The notes beneath the pieces are model-generated. The model worked only from the letters and a program-made list of their open reading frames with translations, did not search any database and was not told the DNA's origin. Shown here piece after piece: positions 1-5,935 of a stretch of 10,374 nt of DNA. The translations under genes were made by a program, and so were the position numbers. The DNA is from an uncultured Lactobacillus sp. (GTDB taxonomy: Bacteria > Bacillota > Bacilli > Lactobacillales > Lactobacillaceae), in the NCBI GenBank assembly GCA_946409675.1, contig CAMJXI010000030.1, forward strand, positions 1 to 10,374, in the 5' to 3' direction. Position 1 is the stretch's first letter. Every line of letters starts with the position of its first letter.

Positions 1-518
1 AAGTTCAAACCTTAACACAAACCAATTATTATTTCGACTCAAAAGAATTTTTTCTACAAAAAAGTTCGGTTGGTCTGCGAATTCGCTACTTTCATGAGGC
101 GGACAAGGCGGAACAAACGCTGAAGGTCCCTATTCCAGGAAAAAAAGAAGAAACACACCACTTGATTGAGATTACGGATTCAATCGGTATTTCCCAGGCA
201 AAGAAATTACTGCAGGAAAATCCTCCGGTATTTTCCGGTCAGGTGGGACAATATTTGGCAGAAAACTTCCCAGAAATTGAGCTAACTAAATTTGCGGAGG
301 CGACGACCACCAGACATTTACTTTCAGGTCCTGATAATATCGAAATAACTTTGGATAAAACGGTTTATCCTGACAATTTTACCGACTATGAATTAGAGGT
401 TGAAAATAAAAATTCACAAGAAATTTCGACTGCATTGAGAGCGCTTAAGAAGTTGGTAGATATCGATTTATCTACCAAACCAACGAACAAAATTGTCCGG
501 GCAAAGGCACATCAATAA
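1..518 (+). CDS. CYTH domain protein (YjbK-like), 5' end outside window
   Basis: The frame is open from base 3 to a TAA at 516-518, giving 171 residues. It has no credible start in the window, so the gene begins upstream. Near the beginning it reads QTNYYFD and then GLRIRY and EQTLKVP, and near the end LDKTVYPDNFTDYELEVE. These are the conserved strands of CYTH (triphosphate tunnel) proteins, whose inward-facing charged residues bind inorganic or nucleoside triphosphates with divalent metal. Family members are about 190 residues, so roughly 20 are missing, including the N-terminal ExExK signature. In Bacillus the homologue YjbK lies between yjbH and the relQ/ppnK genes, and here it is followed 70 bp later by a YjbH homologue on the same strand. 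The family call is confident. The physiological substrate is unknown; triphosphatase activity is an inference from the family. Confidence 0.88.
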   Translation, partial: VQTLTQTNYYFDSKEFFLQKSSVGLRIRYFHEADKAEQTLKVPIPGKKEETHHLIEITDSIGISQAKKLLQENPPVFSGQVGQYLAENFPEIELTKFAEATTTRHLLSGPDNIEITLDKTVYPDNFTDYELEVENKNSQEISTALRALKKLVDIDLSTKPTNKIVRAKAHQ

Positions 519-526
519 GCGTTTTT

Positions 527-555
527 CTTTCATTTCTGCCAGATTTTGGTAAACT
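527..555 (+). promoter_or_regulatory. Weak candidate promoter for yjbH
   Basis: An extended -10-like element, TG-G-TAAACT, lies at 547-555 with a poor -35 (CTTTCA, 527-532) 17 bp upstream. TATACA at 555-560 is an alternative -10. No terminator separates the CYTH gene from yjbH, so co-transcription is also possible. This is an eye-read match to sigma-A consensus only. Confidence 0.28.
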
Positions 556-590
556 ATACACAGAAGATAAAAAAACTAAGAGGGGCAATG

Positions 591-1226
591 ATGATAGAAA
601 TATTTTTATTCGTTAATCCAATTGGCGTTGCTTGTTTTAAAAGTGAGCAGGCCTTGCTCACGGCTATCAACGAGACAGAAAAGACAATTCGGTTCCACTA
701 CATTCCAATATCCACAATCGAAACTATTCGCGCAGATGTTTTACGACGCGGGTTTAGTTCAACGGACCTTAATGTCCATAATGCGGTAGCAACAGCAACT
801 TACAACGCACTTTGCGACTATCATGCCCTCTCCCTATTCGGCAATAAAAAAGCCCGACATTATCTCTTCCGACTCCAAAGTGAGATTAACGGCAACCACC
901 AACTCTACAATAAGGAGTTGGTCTACCGCTTGCTCGATGAGATGCACATCAACCATGAGGTTTTTGAAACAAGTCGTCAGAGCAAGTACACTAAGGAAGC
1001 AATCGACGCGGACTTTAATTTAGCTACAGAATTAGTTGTTAAGACAACACCAACGACAATCGTTTTTGATTATGAACATAATGACGGTCAAGGAATCCTT
1101 GTTGAAGGAATTATGGATCCCTCGTCCCTGCTGCAAATTTTTAATGATGATTTGTATCAACCATTTAATAGGAGCAAGAATGGTGGTAATAATGGCGGAA
1201 GCCAATTGAAACTACTATCAAACTAA
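591..1226 (+). CDS. yjbH: YjbH/SpxH family DsbA-fold protein (ClpXP adaptor for Spx)
   Basis: This 211-residue protein opens with MIEIFLFVNPIG and has the thioredoxin/DsbA layout. The active-site loop follows strand 1 at residues 10-15, a helical domain occupies the middle, and a cis-proline loop (KTTPTTIVFD, Pro154) returns to the thioredoxin core. In Bacillus and Staphylococcus, YjbH binds Spx and accelerates its degradation by ClpXP, which fits the spx gene in this window. The active-site position reads G-V-A-C, so only the second cysteine of the CxxC (Cys15) remains and classical disulfide chemistry is unlikely. The Gly/Asn-rich tail (residues 196-203) is probably disordered. The start was chosen because AAGAGGGG at 578-585 places GAGG 7 nt before the ATG at 591; the adjacent ATG at 588 is nearly as good. 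A TTG at 546 lies upstream of this binding site and would add 15 unconserved residues. The family is confident; the adaptor role is inferred. Confidence 0.85.
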   Translation: MIEIFLFVNPIGVACFKSEQALLTAINETEKTIRFHYIPISTIETIRADVLRRGFSSTDLNVHNAVATATYNALCDYHALSLFGNKKARHYLFRLQSEINGNHQLYNKELVYRLLDEMHINHEVFETSRQSKYTKEAIDADFNLATELVVKTTPTTIVFDYEHNDGQGILVEGIMDPSSLLQIFNDDLYQPFNRSKNGGNNGGSQLKLLSN

Positions 1227-1236
1227 TTGAAAATGA

Positions 1237-1268
1237 AAAAGAGAGCAGAATTTGCTCTCTTTTATTTT
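1237..1268. terminator. Bidirectional terminator between yjbH and the DHA2 exporter gene
   Basis: A perfect 11-bp stem (1237-1247 with 1253-1263, core AGAGAGCA/TGCTCTCT) encloses the loop GAATT. A T-rich tract follows on the + strand and an A run precedes it, so it also works as a terminator on the - strand. It lies just past the stops of the two convergent genes and can serve both. Confidence 0.88.
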
Positions 1269-1271
1269 TGT

Positions 1272-2750
1272 CTAATTACGTACTGGAACTGGATGTTTCC
1301 TGATGACCCGAAAGGCGAACATGGTCAAAACCCCGGCTGCAATGACGAAAATTAATGCCACAACCATAATATTGTGAATACCTGTGAATAAAATTGTCTT
1401 CATTGCTGGTAAGAGATGTTTAGGTAAACTACCAACGGTGTTGGCATCACTTAATTTATTCAACATTCCCATGGTGATAGCACCGTTACTTTGTTTCGTT
1501 CCCTCACTCATCGCCTTGTTTAAGATGACACCGTAAATGGTGGACATAAAGGTTTGACTCAAAAAACGGACCAGGTAGGCAAACGACGTGGCAATGGGAA
1601 TATCGCGTAACTCAACGTCGGCTTGTACACCGACTTGTAAAACACTAAAGCACATCCCTATCCCAAATCCTTGGCAGGCTCCGAAGAATAAGAGCCAACC
1701 GTAGCTAATATCTTGTTTGGCCATGGTCATACCAACATAGGCAATCAAGAAGGTAAAGGTCCCAATCAAAATTAATTTGTACCGGCCTAAACGTCCCTGA
1801 ATTAAAGGGCTCACTTCTGAGCCAACGACGTTGGTTAAGGCACCGGGAATTTGGGTCATCCCACCGACTAAGGCGCTGAGTCCCATGATACCTTGCACCC
1901 ACATAGGTGTGTAAATGTTGAAGGCAACGAAGGCTCCCCAAAGGATGACGAATAAACCAACATCAATCATCAAAACTGGGTTCTTGAATAAACGACCTGG
2001 GATGATGGGATCTTTGGCTGTACTTTCGACTTTTGCCATTAGTGCTAAAAGAATAAAACCGACCAGCGCAAAACTGAGGATGATCCAAATACTTGTAACG
2101 CCGATTAGTTGAATGCCAACTAAGAGCATCGATAAACCGGAAATAAGAAGCGCTGCGCCTCTGTAATCGATCGTGCTTTTGTTCAGTTTCTCCTTCAATC
2201 GAAGGAAGACAATAATCATCCCGATGGAAACGAGCGCAATTGGAATGTTAATGAAGAAGACCCAGTGCCAGCCTAAGGTATCAACAATCCAACCACCAGC
2301 GAGAGGTCCAATAATTGAGCCAGTGCTGTTGCCGGCAGCGGAGAGGCCTAAAACTTGGGCACGCCGTTTCAAGTTCTTGAAAATTTGGGCGTAGATAATA
2401 AAAGGGATGGTATTCATCCCACCGGCACCGACACCCATCAGGGCACGTGCTAAGAGAAAGACCACCATGTTAGGGGCAAAGCCTTGAAACAGGGCACCGA
2501 GAGCAAAGACACTCGTCCCAACGATATAAGCAAGCTTATTACCCTTGCGCTCACCAAACTTGCTCCATAAGGGAGTGGAGACGGACATCGTTAGCAGAAA
2601 GACGGCAATAATCCAGCCCATGTATTGAATCCCGTGTAAGGAACTGACGATTGCGGGTAAAGCTGTGTTGACGATGGTGCTGTCTAAGCCGACCATTGTA
2701 TTTGAAAGGACTAAAGCGAAGGTTACGATAATTTTTTGATTTCTTGACAC
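1272..2750 (-). CDS. DHA2-family (14-TM) MFS multidrug exporter
   Basis: This 492-residue membrane protein is a drug:H+ antiporter of the major facilitator superfamily, EmrB/QacA type. Visible family signatures are motif D1 (LDSTIVNTALPAI, residues 22-34, with the membrane Asp23), motif A in the loop after TM2 (SKFGERKGNK, 63-72), the TM4 arginine of motif B (Arg102 in LLARALMGVGAG), and antiporter motif C in TM5 (GSIIGPLAGGWIVD, 144-157). About 14 hydrophobic segments can be traced, with a central loop near 240-258. The start is GTG, preceded by AGGTG 7 nt upstream. It has its own promoter and a candidate operator (separate entries), which suggests ligand-induced expression, but no repressor gene is adjacent. 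Substrate cannot be deduced. It sits where related genomes carry pepF. Confidence 0.92.
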   Translation of the reverse strand: MSRNQKIIVTFALVLSNTMVGLDSTIVNTALPAIVSSLHGIQYMGWIIAVFLLTMSVSTPLWSKFGERKGNKLAYIVGTSVFALGALFQGFAPNMVVFLLARALMGVGAGGMNTIPFIIYAQIFKNLKRRAQVLGLSAAGNSTGSIIGPLAGGWIVDTLGWHWVFFINIPIALVSIGMIIVFLRLKEKLNKSTIDYRGAALLISGLSMLLVGIQLIGVTSIWIILSFALVGFILLALMAKVESTAKDPIIPGRLFKNPVLMIDVGLFVILWGAFVAFNIYTPMWVQGIMGLSALVGGMTQIPGALTNVVGSEVSPLIQGRLGRYKLILIGTFTFLIAYVGMTMAKQDISYGWLLFFGACQGFGIGMCFSVLQVGVQADVELRDIPIATSFAYLVRFLSQTFMSTIYGVILNKAMSEGTKQSNGAITMGMLNKLSDANTVGSLPKHLLPAMKTILFTGIHNIMVVALIFVIAAGVLTMFAFRVIRKHPVPVRN

Positions 2751-2772
2751 GATAAAACACCTATCCCAACCT

Positions 2773-2792
2773 AAAAGTTAAATTTAACCTTT
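2773..2792. promoter_or_regulatory. Palindromic candidate operator at the DHA2 exporter promoter
   Basis: GTTAAATTTAAC (2777-2788) is a perfect 12-bp palindrome. It extends to 20 bp (2773-2792) with one mismatched pair. It begins 2 bp after the -10 box, so it covers the expected transcription start. That position is typical for a TetR- or MarR-type repressor site of an efflux gene. The cognate regulator is unknown. Confidence 0.5.
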
Positions 2793-2794
2793 TT

Positions 2795-2823
2795 ATCATA
2801 GTCTTTTTCGGAAAATTTGTTAA
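2795..2823 (-). promoter_or_regulatory. Sigma-A promoter of the DHA2 exporter
   Basis: On the - strand, TTAACA (2818-2823) and TATGAT (2795-2800) are separated by exactly 17 bp. Each matches consensus at five of six positions. The -35 box overlaps the stop codon of coiA, so the gene has its own promoter even though it directly follows coiA. Confidence 0.72.
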
Positions 2824-3659
2824 TTCTGTCTTAGCATTTCGATTAACTGACACTCAATACCAGCTTCTCTGTAACCGACAAAATATTCATCCGGAATATC
2901 AGTAATATCGATGTGCCTTAAGTAGCATTCTTCTGCAACTTTGCGTCCTAGTTTTGTTTGTCTAATAATTTGTCTTTCTAACTCTTCTCTGGCCTGATAT
3001 TGTTCAACAGGATATTTTTTTAATTTGTCCGGCTTAAAGTGCAGTAACTTCTTGATGCCATACTCGTCAAAAGAAAAAGTTTGAGTTTGGTAGCGAGCAA
3101 ATTTAGTTAGGTCGTTTTGTTGAATGTTGTATCTCAACCTAATTTTATTTTTCAAAATATCGAGTTCAATAATGTAGTCACCCCAATAATAGAAATATTG
3201 CATTGCTAGTAGATGAATGGCCTTGATGCGGTTCTTCATAAAATGTCTTTTACCAAGCACCCAAAGATCCGTGATTTCACTCTCTTCATAAAGAGAATGG
3301 CGCAGTGTATATTCCCTCTTCGAAAGAGTTGCACACTGAAATTCAATCCCAATTTGGCGCTCTTTTGTGGCAACTAAAACGTCTGCGCGCAACTGATCAT
3401 CAGCAATAGGTACTTCTAATTTTGCGTCTAGACCCAATGCATCAAGTGCAGTCTTGATTGTCTTCTTCCCATAATAATGTTCAATTGTCTCACTTGATCG
3501 CACTACAACCGAATTATGCCTAAAATACGGCGTTGCCTGTGAACCACAAATAAGCTGCAGCATTTTGCCACACTTTGGACAAATGTATTCGCCAATATTG
3601 CGGTCGTATTTTGCATCGACCGCTAAAACCAGTTCTTCATTTACTAATGCGGCATACAT
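2820..3659 (-). CDS. coiA: Competence protein CoiA
   Basis: This 279-residue protein begins with an all-beta segment and a small metal-binding module (CPKC, Cys27 and Cys30; FRH, His48). The nuclease-like domain follows: LEVPI (79-83), RADVLV (91-96) and GIEFQ (104-108). Asp93, Glu106 and Gln108 fit the PD-(D/E)xK pattern of the CoiA family. CoiA is induced in competence and promotes recombination of internalised single-stranded DNA during transformation. The C-terminal half is basic and helical. At 279 residues it is somewhat shorter than the streptococcal and Bacillus proteins (over 300), with no sign of a frameshift. The ATG has GAGG 7 nt upstream. It follows mecA after a terminator, as in the conserved spx-mecA-coiA order. 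No clear promoter was found in the short gap, so readthrough from mecA may contribute. Confidence 0.88.
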   Translation of the reverse strand: MYAALVNEELVLAVDAKYDRNIGEYICPKCGKMLQLICGSQATPYFRHNSVVVRSSETIEHYYGKKTIKTALDALGLDAKLEVPIADDQLRADVLVATKERQIGIEFQCATLSKREYTLRHSLYEESEITDLWVLGKRHFMKNRIKAIHLLAMQYFYYWGDYIIELDILKNKIRLRYNIQQNDLTKFARYQTQTFSFDEYGIKKLLHFKPDKLKKYPVEQYQAREELERQIIRQTKLGRKVAEECYLRHIDITDIPDEYFVGYREAGIECQLIEMLRQN

Positions 3660-3693
3660 CTAACCACCTCAACTTCCTCAATAATAAATACGC

Positions 3694-3723
3694 AAAAAAG
3701 CTGCCAGATTTTTTCTGACAGCT
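3694..3723 (-). terminator. Rho-independent terminator after mecA
   Basis: On the - strand, AGCTGTCAG (3715-3723) pairs with CTGGCAGCT (3699-3707) around the loop AAAAAAT, with one G-U pair, and is followed by six T. The corresponding + strand RNA would carry a C-A mismatch, so the element is orientated for mecA. Confidence 0.83.
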
Positions 3724-3750
3724 CATTTTTTTGGTAAATATTAAATTTTA

Positions 3751-4419
3751 TTAGTTGTTGAAATAATAGCGCAAGTTTTCCAAAGCATCTGTTTCGAATA
3801 AAACTTTAGCAGAATCGCGAATTACCGCATATTCCTTGCCTGCTTCTAAACCAAATTCGTTGGCAATTACCCAAGTATCTTCAGGTGTCATCTCGACGAA
3901 ATTCTCTTCCTTGAATTCTAATTCTAAGAAGTAAGTTTCTTGATAGACGCGAAGTGATGAAGTTAATCCTGTGACCTTTAATTCCTTAGCCAAGTTAATT
4001 ACTTGTTCGAAATCACCGAACCGGTAAACTTTTTTCAAGTCTGCCTTCGTATCTTGAATTGTTGTTGTGCGTTCAGAACTTCCTGCCATCGTCGACATTG
4101 CGTCTAGACCCTGCAGTATTTCTTCTCTGGTTGTACTTGGAGTAAATGTTCCATCAACTGATTTAGCAACGCCATTAGGTACCTCAGCCTTACTAATCAA
4201 AAGTTCCAAGCCGTTTGTGTTAGGCATTACTTGGAAAGTGACCGCATCAGACTTATCAAACATATGGTCTTGGTCCACTTCTTCCAAAATACTATAAAAG
4301 AAGCTTTCAATTTGTCCCTGACTACCTAATAAGTCGAGCATCGTAATGCCACGGTCTTCTAAATCATCAGTCCCAAGGATAACTCTAATCGTGTTTTCAT
4401 TAATTCTTTTCATTTCCAA
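3751..4419 (-). CDS. mecA: Adaptor protein MecA (TTG start)
   Basis: This 222-residue ClpC adaptor recruits substrates such as ComK or ComX (depending on species) to the ClpCP protease. The N-terminal substrate-binding domain is clear (MEMKRINENTIRV at residues 1-13, then DLEDRGITMLDLLG at 19-32). An acidic and polar linker spans about 85-128. The C-terminal ClpC-binding domain begins with YRFGDFEQVINLAKEL (132-147) and runs to the end. Start choice: a longer frame begins at a GTG (4428), but that GTG is part of the Shine-Dalgarno sequence GAGGTG itself. The TTG at 4417-4419 is 8 nt after GAGG and reproduces the usual family N-terminus. The ATG two codons later would be 14 nt from the site. 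The gene is flanked by spx upstream and coiA downstream, each separated by a terminator. Confidence 0.93.
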   Translation of the reverse strand: MEMKRINENTIRVILGTDDLEDRGITMLDLLGSQGQIESFFYSILEEVDQDHMFDKSDAVTFQVMPNTNGLELLISKAEVPNGVAKSVDGTFTPSTTREEILQGLDAMSTMAGSSERTTTIQDTKADLKKVYRFGDFEQVINLAKELKVTGLTSSLRVYQETYFLELEFKEENFVEMTPEDTWVIANEFGLEAGKEYAVIRDSAKVLFETDALENLRYYFNN

Positions 4420-4445
4420 ATTGATCACCTCGCAATCTTATACAT

Positions 4446-4473
4446 ATTTTACCTTGTTAACTGTAAAAGTAAA
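4446..4473 (-). promoter_or_regulatory. Candidate mecA promoter
   Basis: On the - strand, TTTACT (4468-4473) and TAAAAT (4446-4451) are separated by 16 bp. They lie between the spx terminator and the mecA ribosome binding site (GAGG at 4428-4431). The leader would be very short, about 20 nt to the TTG start. This is the best of several weak alternatives in an AT-rich stretch. Confidence 0.42.
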
Positions 4474-4484
4474 GTTTGTTAACT
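4454..4484. repeat. Direct repeat TTGTTAACT, 22 bp apart, around the mecA -35
   Basis: Two exact 9-bp copies lie at 4454-4462 and 4476-4484, with starts 22 bp apart, about two helical turns. Each contains the self-complementary GTTAAC. One copy falls inside the promoter spacer and the other ends 3 bp upstream of the proposed -35, a geometry that would suit a regulator bound to one DNA face. AT-rich sequence raises the chance level. Confidence 0.4.
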
Positions 4485-4485
4485 C

Positions 4486-4519
4486 AAAAAAATAGAGCTA
4501 TACGAAAGTATACCTCTAT
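4486..4519 (-). terminator. Rho-independent terminator after spx
   Basis: On the - strand, ATAGAG-G-TATAC (4508-4519) pairs with GTATA-G-CTCTAT (4492-4503) around the tetraloop TTTC, with one G-G mismatch, and is followed by seven T. It lies 21 bp past the spx stop and separates spx from mecA transcription. Confidence 0.87.
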
Positions 4520-4539
4520 CTCTAAAGTTTAAGTTTAGT

Positions 4540-4938
4540 TTAGTAGCCAGCAAGTTGTTGTGCTTGGGCCAATTCTAGTTGACGCACTTCACGTGGAAGG
4601 AAACGACGAATTTCGTCTTCGTTATAACCAACTTGAAGTCTTCTTTCGTCCATGATGATTGGTCTTCTCAGAAGGCCTGGATCTTCAACAACCATATTTA
4701 ACAATTGGTCGATTGAAAGTTCATCAATGGAAACGCCTAAGTTCTGGAAAGCGCGAGAACGAGTTGAAATAATTTCTTCGGTGCCATCTTCAGTCATGCG
4801 TAACACTTGCATGATTTCATCTTTACTTAATGGGTTAGAAAAAATATTTCTTTCAACGAACGGAATATTATGTTCTTGCAACCAGCTTTTAGCTTTACGA
4901 CATGAAGTACAACTAGGAGAAGTATATAGGTTAACCAT
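4540..4938 (-). CDS. spx: Redox-responsive transcriptional regulator Spx
   Basis: This 132-residue ArsC-fold protein binds the alpha C-terminal domain of RNA polymerase and redirects transcription during thiol and oxidative stress. The redox switch CTSC (Cys10, Cys13) is intact in [14 protein letters not shown]. Gly52, needed for alpha-CTD contact in Bacillus, is present (EDGTEE), and [29 protein letters not shown] (88-116) is the family hallmark; it carries the oxyanion-pocket Arg92. The C-terminus ends LAGY rather than the LAN of Bacillus Spx, which matters because that end is contacted during ClpXP turnover. Start choice: GGAG lies 10 nt before the ATG at 4938, whereas the upstream in-frame GTG at 4947 is only 1 nt from it and is not conserved. 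Lactic acid bacteria often carry several Spx paralogues; location next to mecA makes this the ortholog of Bacillus spx. Confidence 0.95.
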   Translation of the reverse strand: MVNLYTSPSCTSCRKAKSWLQEHNIPFVERNIFSNPLSKDEIMQVLRMTEDGTEEIISTRSRAFQNLGVSIDELSIDQLLNMVVEDPGLLRRPIIMDERRLQVGYNEDEIRRFLPREVRQLELAQAQQLAGY

Positions 4939-4991
4939 TTTTCTCACGCTCCTTTAAATAATTATTTTCCCATCTCTCTTTGACAAATATT

Positions 4992-5020
4992 ATTATATAC
5001 CAAAAAAATTGGTATGACTA
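4992..5020 (-). promoter_or_regulatory. Proximal spx promoter (P1)
   Basis: On the - strand, TATAAT (4992-4997) is a perfect -10 and TAGTCA (5015-5020) a four-of-six -35 at 17 bp. The resulting leader is about 45-50 nt and ends in AAAGGAG before spx. An inverted repeat fills the spacer (separate entry). Confidence 0.7.
4997..5015. promoter_or_regulatory. Inverted repeat filling the spx P1 spacer
   Basis: ATACCAA (4997-5003) and TTGGTAT (5009-5015) are perfect 7-bp arms around five A. The element starts at the edge of the -10 and ends at the edge of the -35. A protein bound here would block polymerase, so it is a candidate repressor operator. It is too weak and badly placed to be a terminator. 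Confidence 0.5.
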
Positions 5021-5059
5021 CCACTTTTTTAAATTTATTATCATTAATTTTTTAAACCG

Positions 5060-5091
5060 AATTGTATACAATTTATTTTGGTTTTTGAAAA
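5060..5091 (-). promoter_or_regulatory. 14-bp palindrome overlapping a possible distal spx promoter (P2)
   Basis: AATTGTATACAATT (5060-5073) is a perfect 14-bp palindrome. Its centre overlaps a possible - strand -10 (TATACA, 5063-5068) with TTTTCA (5086-5091) as -35 at 17 bp. The core GTATAC resembles sites of GntR/HutC-type regulators. A further short hairpin, CTTGAT-AC-ATCAAG, lies at 5093-5106. The palindrome itself is certain. Its function is inferred. Confidence 0.42.
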
Positions 5092-5144
5092 GCTTGATAC
5101 ATCAAGGGTTTAAATGTATATACTTTTGATTTCTGGGAAAAATT

Positions 5145-5169
5145 AATTTTTTATTATTTCAAAAAAATT
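5145..5169 (-). terminator. Possible AT-only terminator after the hydrolase gene
   Basis: AATTTTTT (5145-5152) and AAAAAATT (5162-5169) form an 8-bp all-A/T stem with a 9-nt loop, followed on the - strand by AATTTTT. Without G-C pairs it would be weak, so some transcription from the upstream operon could reach spx. Nothing stronger is visible between 5197 and the spx promoters. Confidence 0.3.
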
Positions 5170-5197
5170 ATTAATCAAACAAATTTTAATATTCGAC

Positions 5198-5935
5198 TTA
5201 CAATTTGGTAAGGTCAATACTGAGATATTGTGTAGCAATATTCGTGTTCTTAAAAATAACAATTGTCTCATTAAGTAAGTGACTGTGATTTATTTGTTGT
5301 GGTAAATGGCTTAACAAAAGCGATTTTGCGTTTGATTTTTTTGCTAACTCTGCCGACTGAATACTTGTCATATGCCAGATTCGTCCAGTTTTTTTGGAAT
5401 CGAAGTTGGTATCGGCAATAATTAAGTCCGCATTTTTGCTGAAATCGACGAGTCCGTCAAAGTAAGCCGTATCAGCGGTATAAACCAATACCTCACCCTT
5501 TTCGTTCTCGATGCGCATCGCGTAAGCTGGAACTGGGTGCACCGTCCGTAAGAAATCAATCTTAAATGGTCCAAGATCTAGGGTCGAAAAGTCATTATAG
5601 CTGTGACCCTTGGCTACGCCGTCGAGTGAGAGACTAGCATAGGCACTAGGATCTTGTGTGTGACCATAGATGTTCAAGAATTCGTGTTTCTTTTGGCCTT
5701 GGTGTAATTGCCAGTAGTACTGCAAAACACCGACATCGGCTGCATGATCATGATGGTAGTGCGATAAAAGCACCCCATCTAGTTGCAATGGATCTAATAT
5801 TTTTTCAAGTGCTAGTAATGAACCACTACCAGCATCGAGCAAGAGGTTAAAGTCCCCTTCCTGAATCAGATAGGAACTGCTAGGCACACCCGCATAAGGA
5901 TACCCACCATAGATACCGAGAACTGTTACTTTCAT
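5198..5935 (-). CDS. Metallo-beta-lactamase-fold hydrolase, RNase Z-like (YhfI type)
   Basis: This 245-residue soluble protein has a complete two-metal centre: HxHxDH at 59-64 (His59, His61, Asp63, His64), His133 (TVHPVPAYAMRI), bridging Asp155 (YTADT) and His210 (LLLSHL). The N-terminal strand MKVTVLGIYGG and the short AYAMRI segment after His133 are typical of the RNase Z/YhfI branch of the superfamily. The long flexible arm of true tRNA 3' processing RNase Z is not evident, so tRNase activity should not be assumed. Likely substrates are phosphodiesters or phosphate esters; the true one is unknown. The ATG overlaps the permease stop (ATGA), and a strong AAAGGAG lies 9 nt upstream, so it is the third gene of the ABC operon and may be translationally coupled. 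Confidence 0.87.
   Translation of the reverse strand: MKVTVLGIYGGYPYAGVPSSSYLIQEGDFNLLLDAGSGSLLALEKILDPLQLDGVLLSHYHHDHAADVGVLQYYWQLHQGQKKHEFLNIYGHTQDPSAYASLSLDGVAKGHSYNDFSTLDLGPFKIDFLRTVHPVPAYAMRIENEKGEVLVYTADTAYFDGLVDFSKNADLIIADTNFDSKKTGRIWHMTSIQSAELAKKSNAKSLLLSHLPQQINHSHLLNETIVIFKNTNIATQYLSIDLTKL

Noticed and set aside
162..518. A TTG at 162 as the start of a 118-residue protein
   Set aside because: The frame is open upstream to the window edge and those residues (YYFD, LRIR, LKVP) are conserved CYTH sequence, so the true start is outside the window.
546..590. TTG at 546 as start of yjbH
   Set aside because: It lies upstream of the clear AAGAGGGG site at 578-585, overlaps promoter-like sequence, and adds residues not typical of the family.
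1915..2394. + strand frames opposite the DHA2 exporter
   Set aside because: Low-complexity, basic translations typical of the antisense of membrane protein genes.
4939..4947. GTG at 4947 as start of spx
   Set aside because: Only 1 nt from GGAG, and it adds three residues before the canonical [10 protein letters not shown] start.
4984..5000. PerR-type box near the spx -10
   Set aside because: Only one half-site resembles the consensus; the other matches poorly, and AT-rich -10 sequence gives such hits by chance.
4939..5197. A small RNA or small ORF in the AT-rich spx upstream region
   Set aside because: No frame with a start and ribosome binding site and no strong structured element were found; promoter and palindrome signals explain it adequately.
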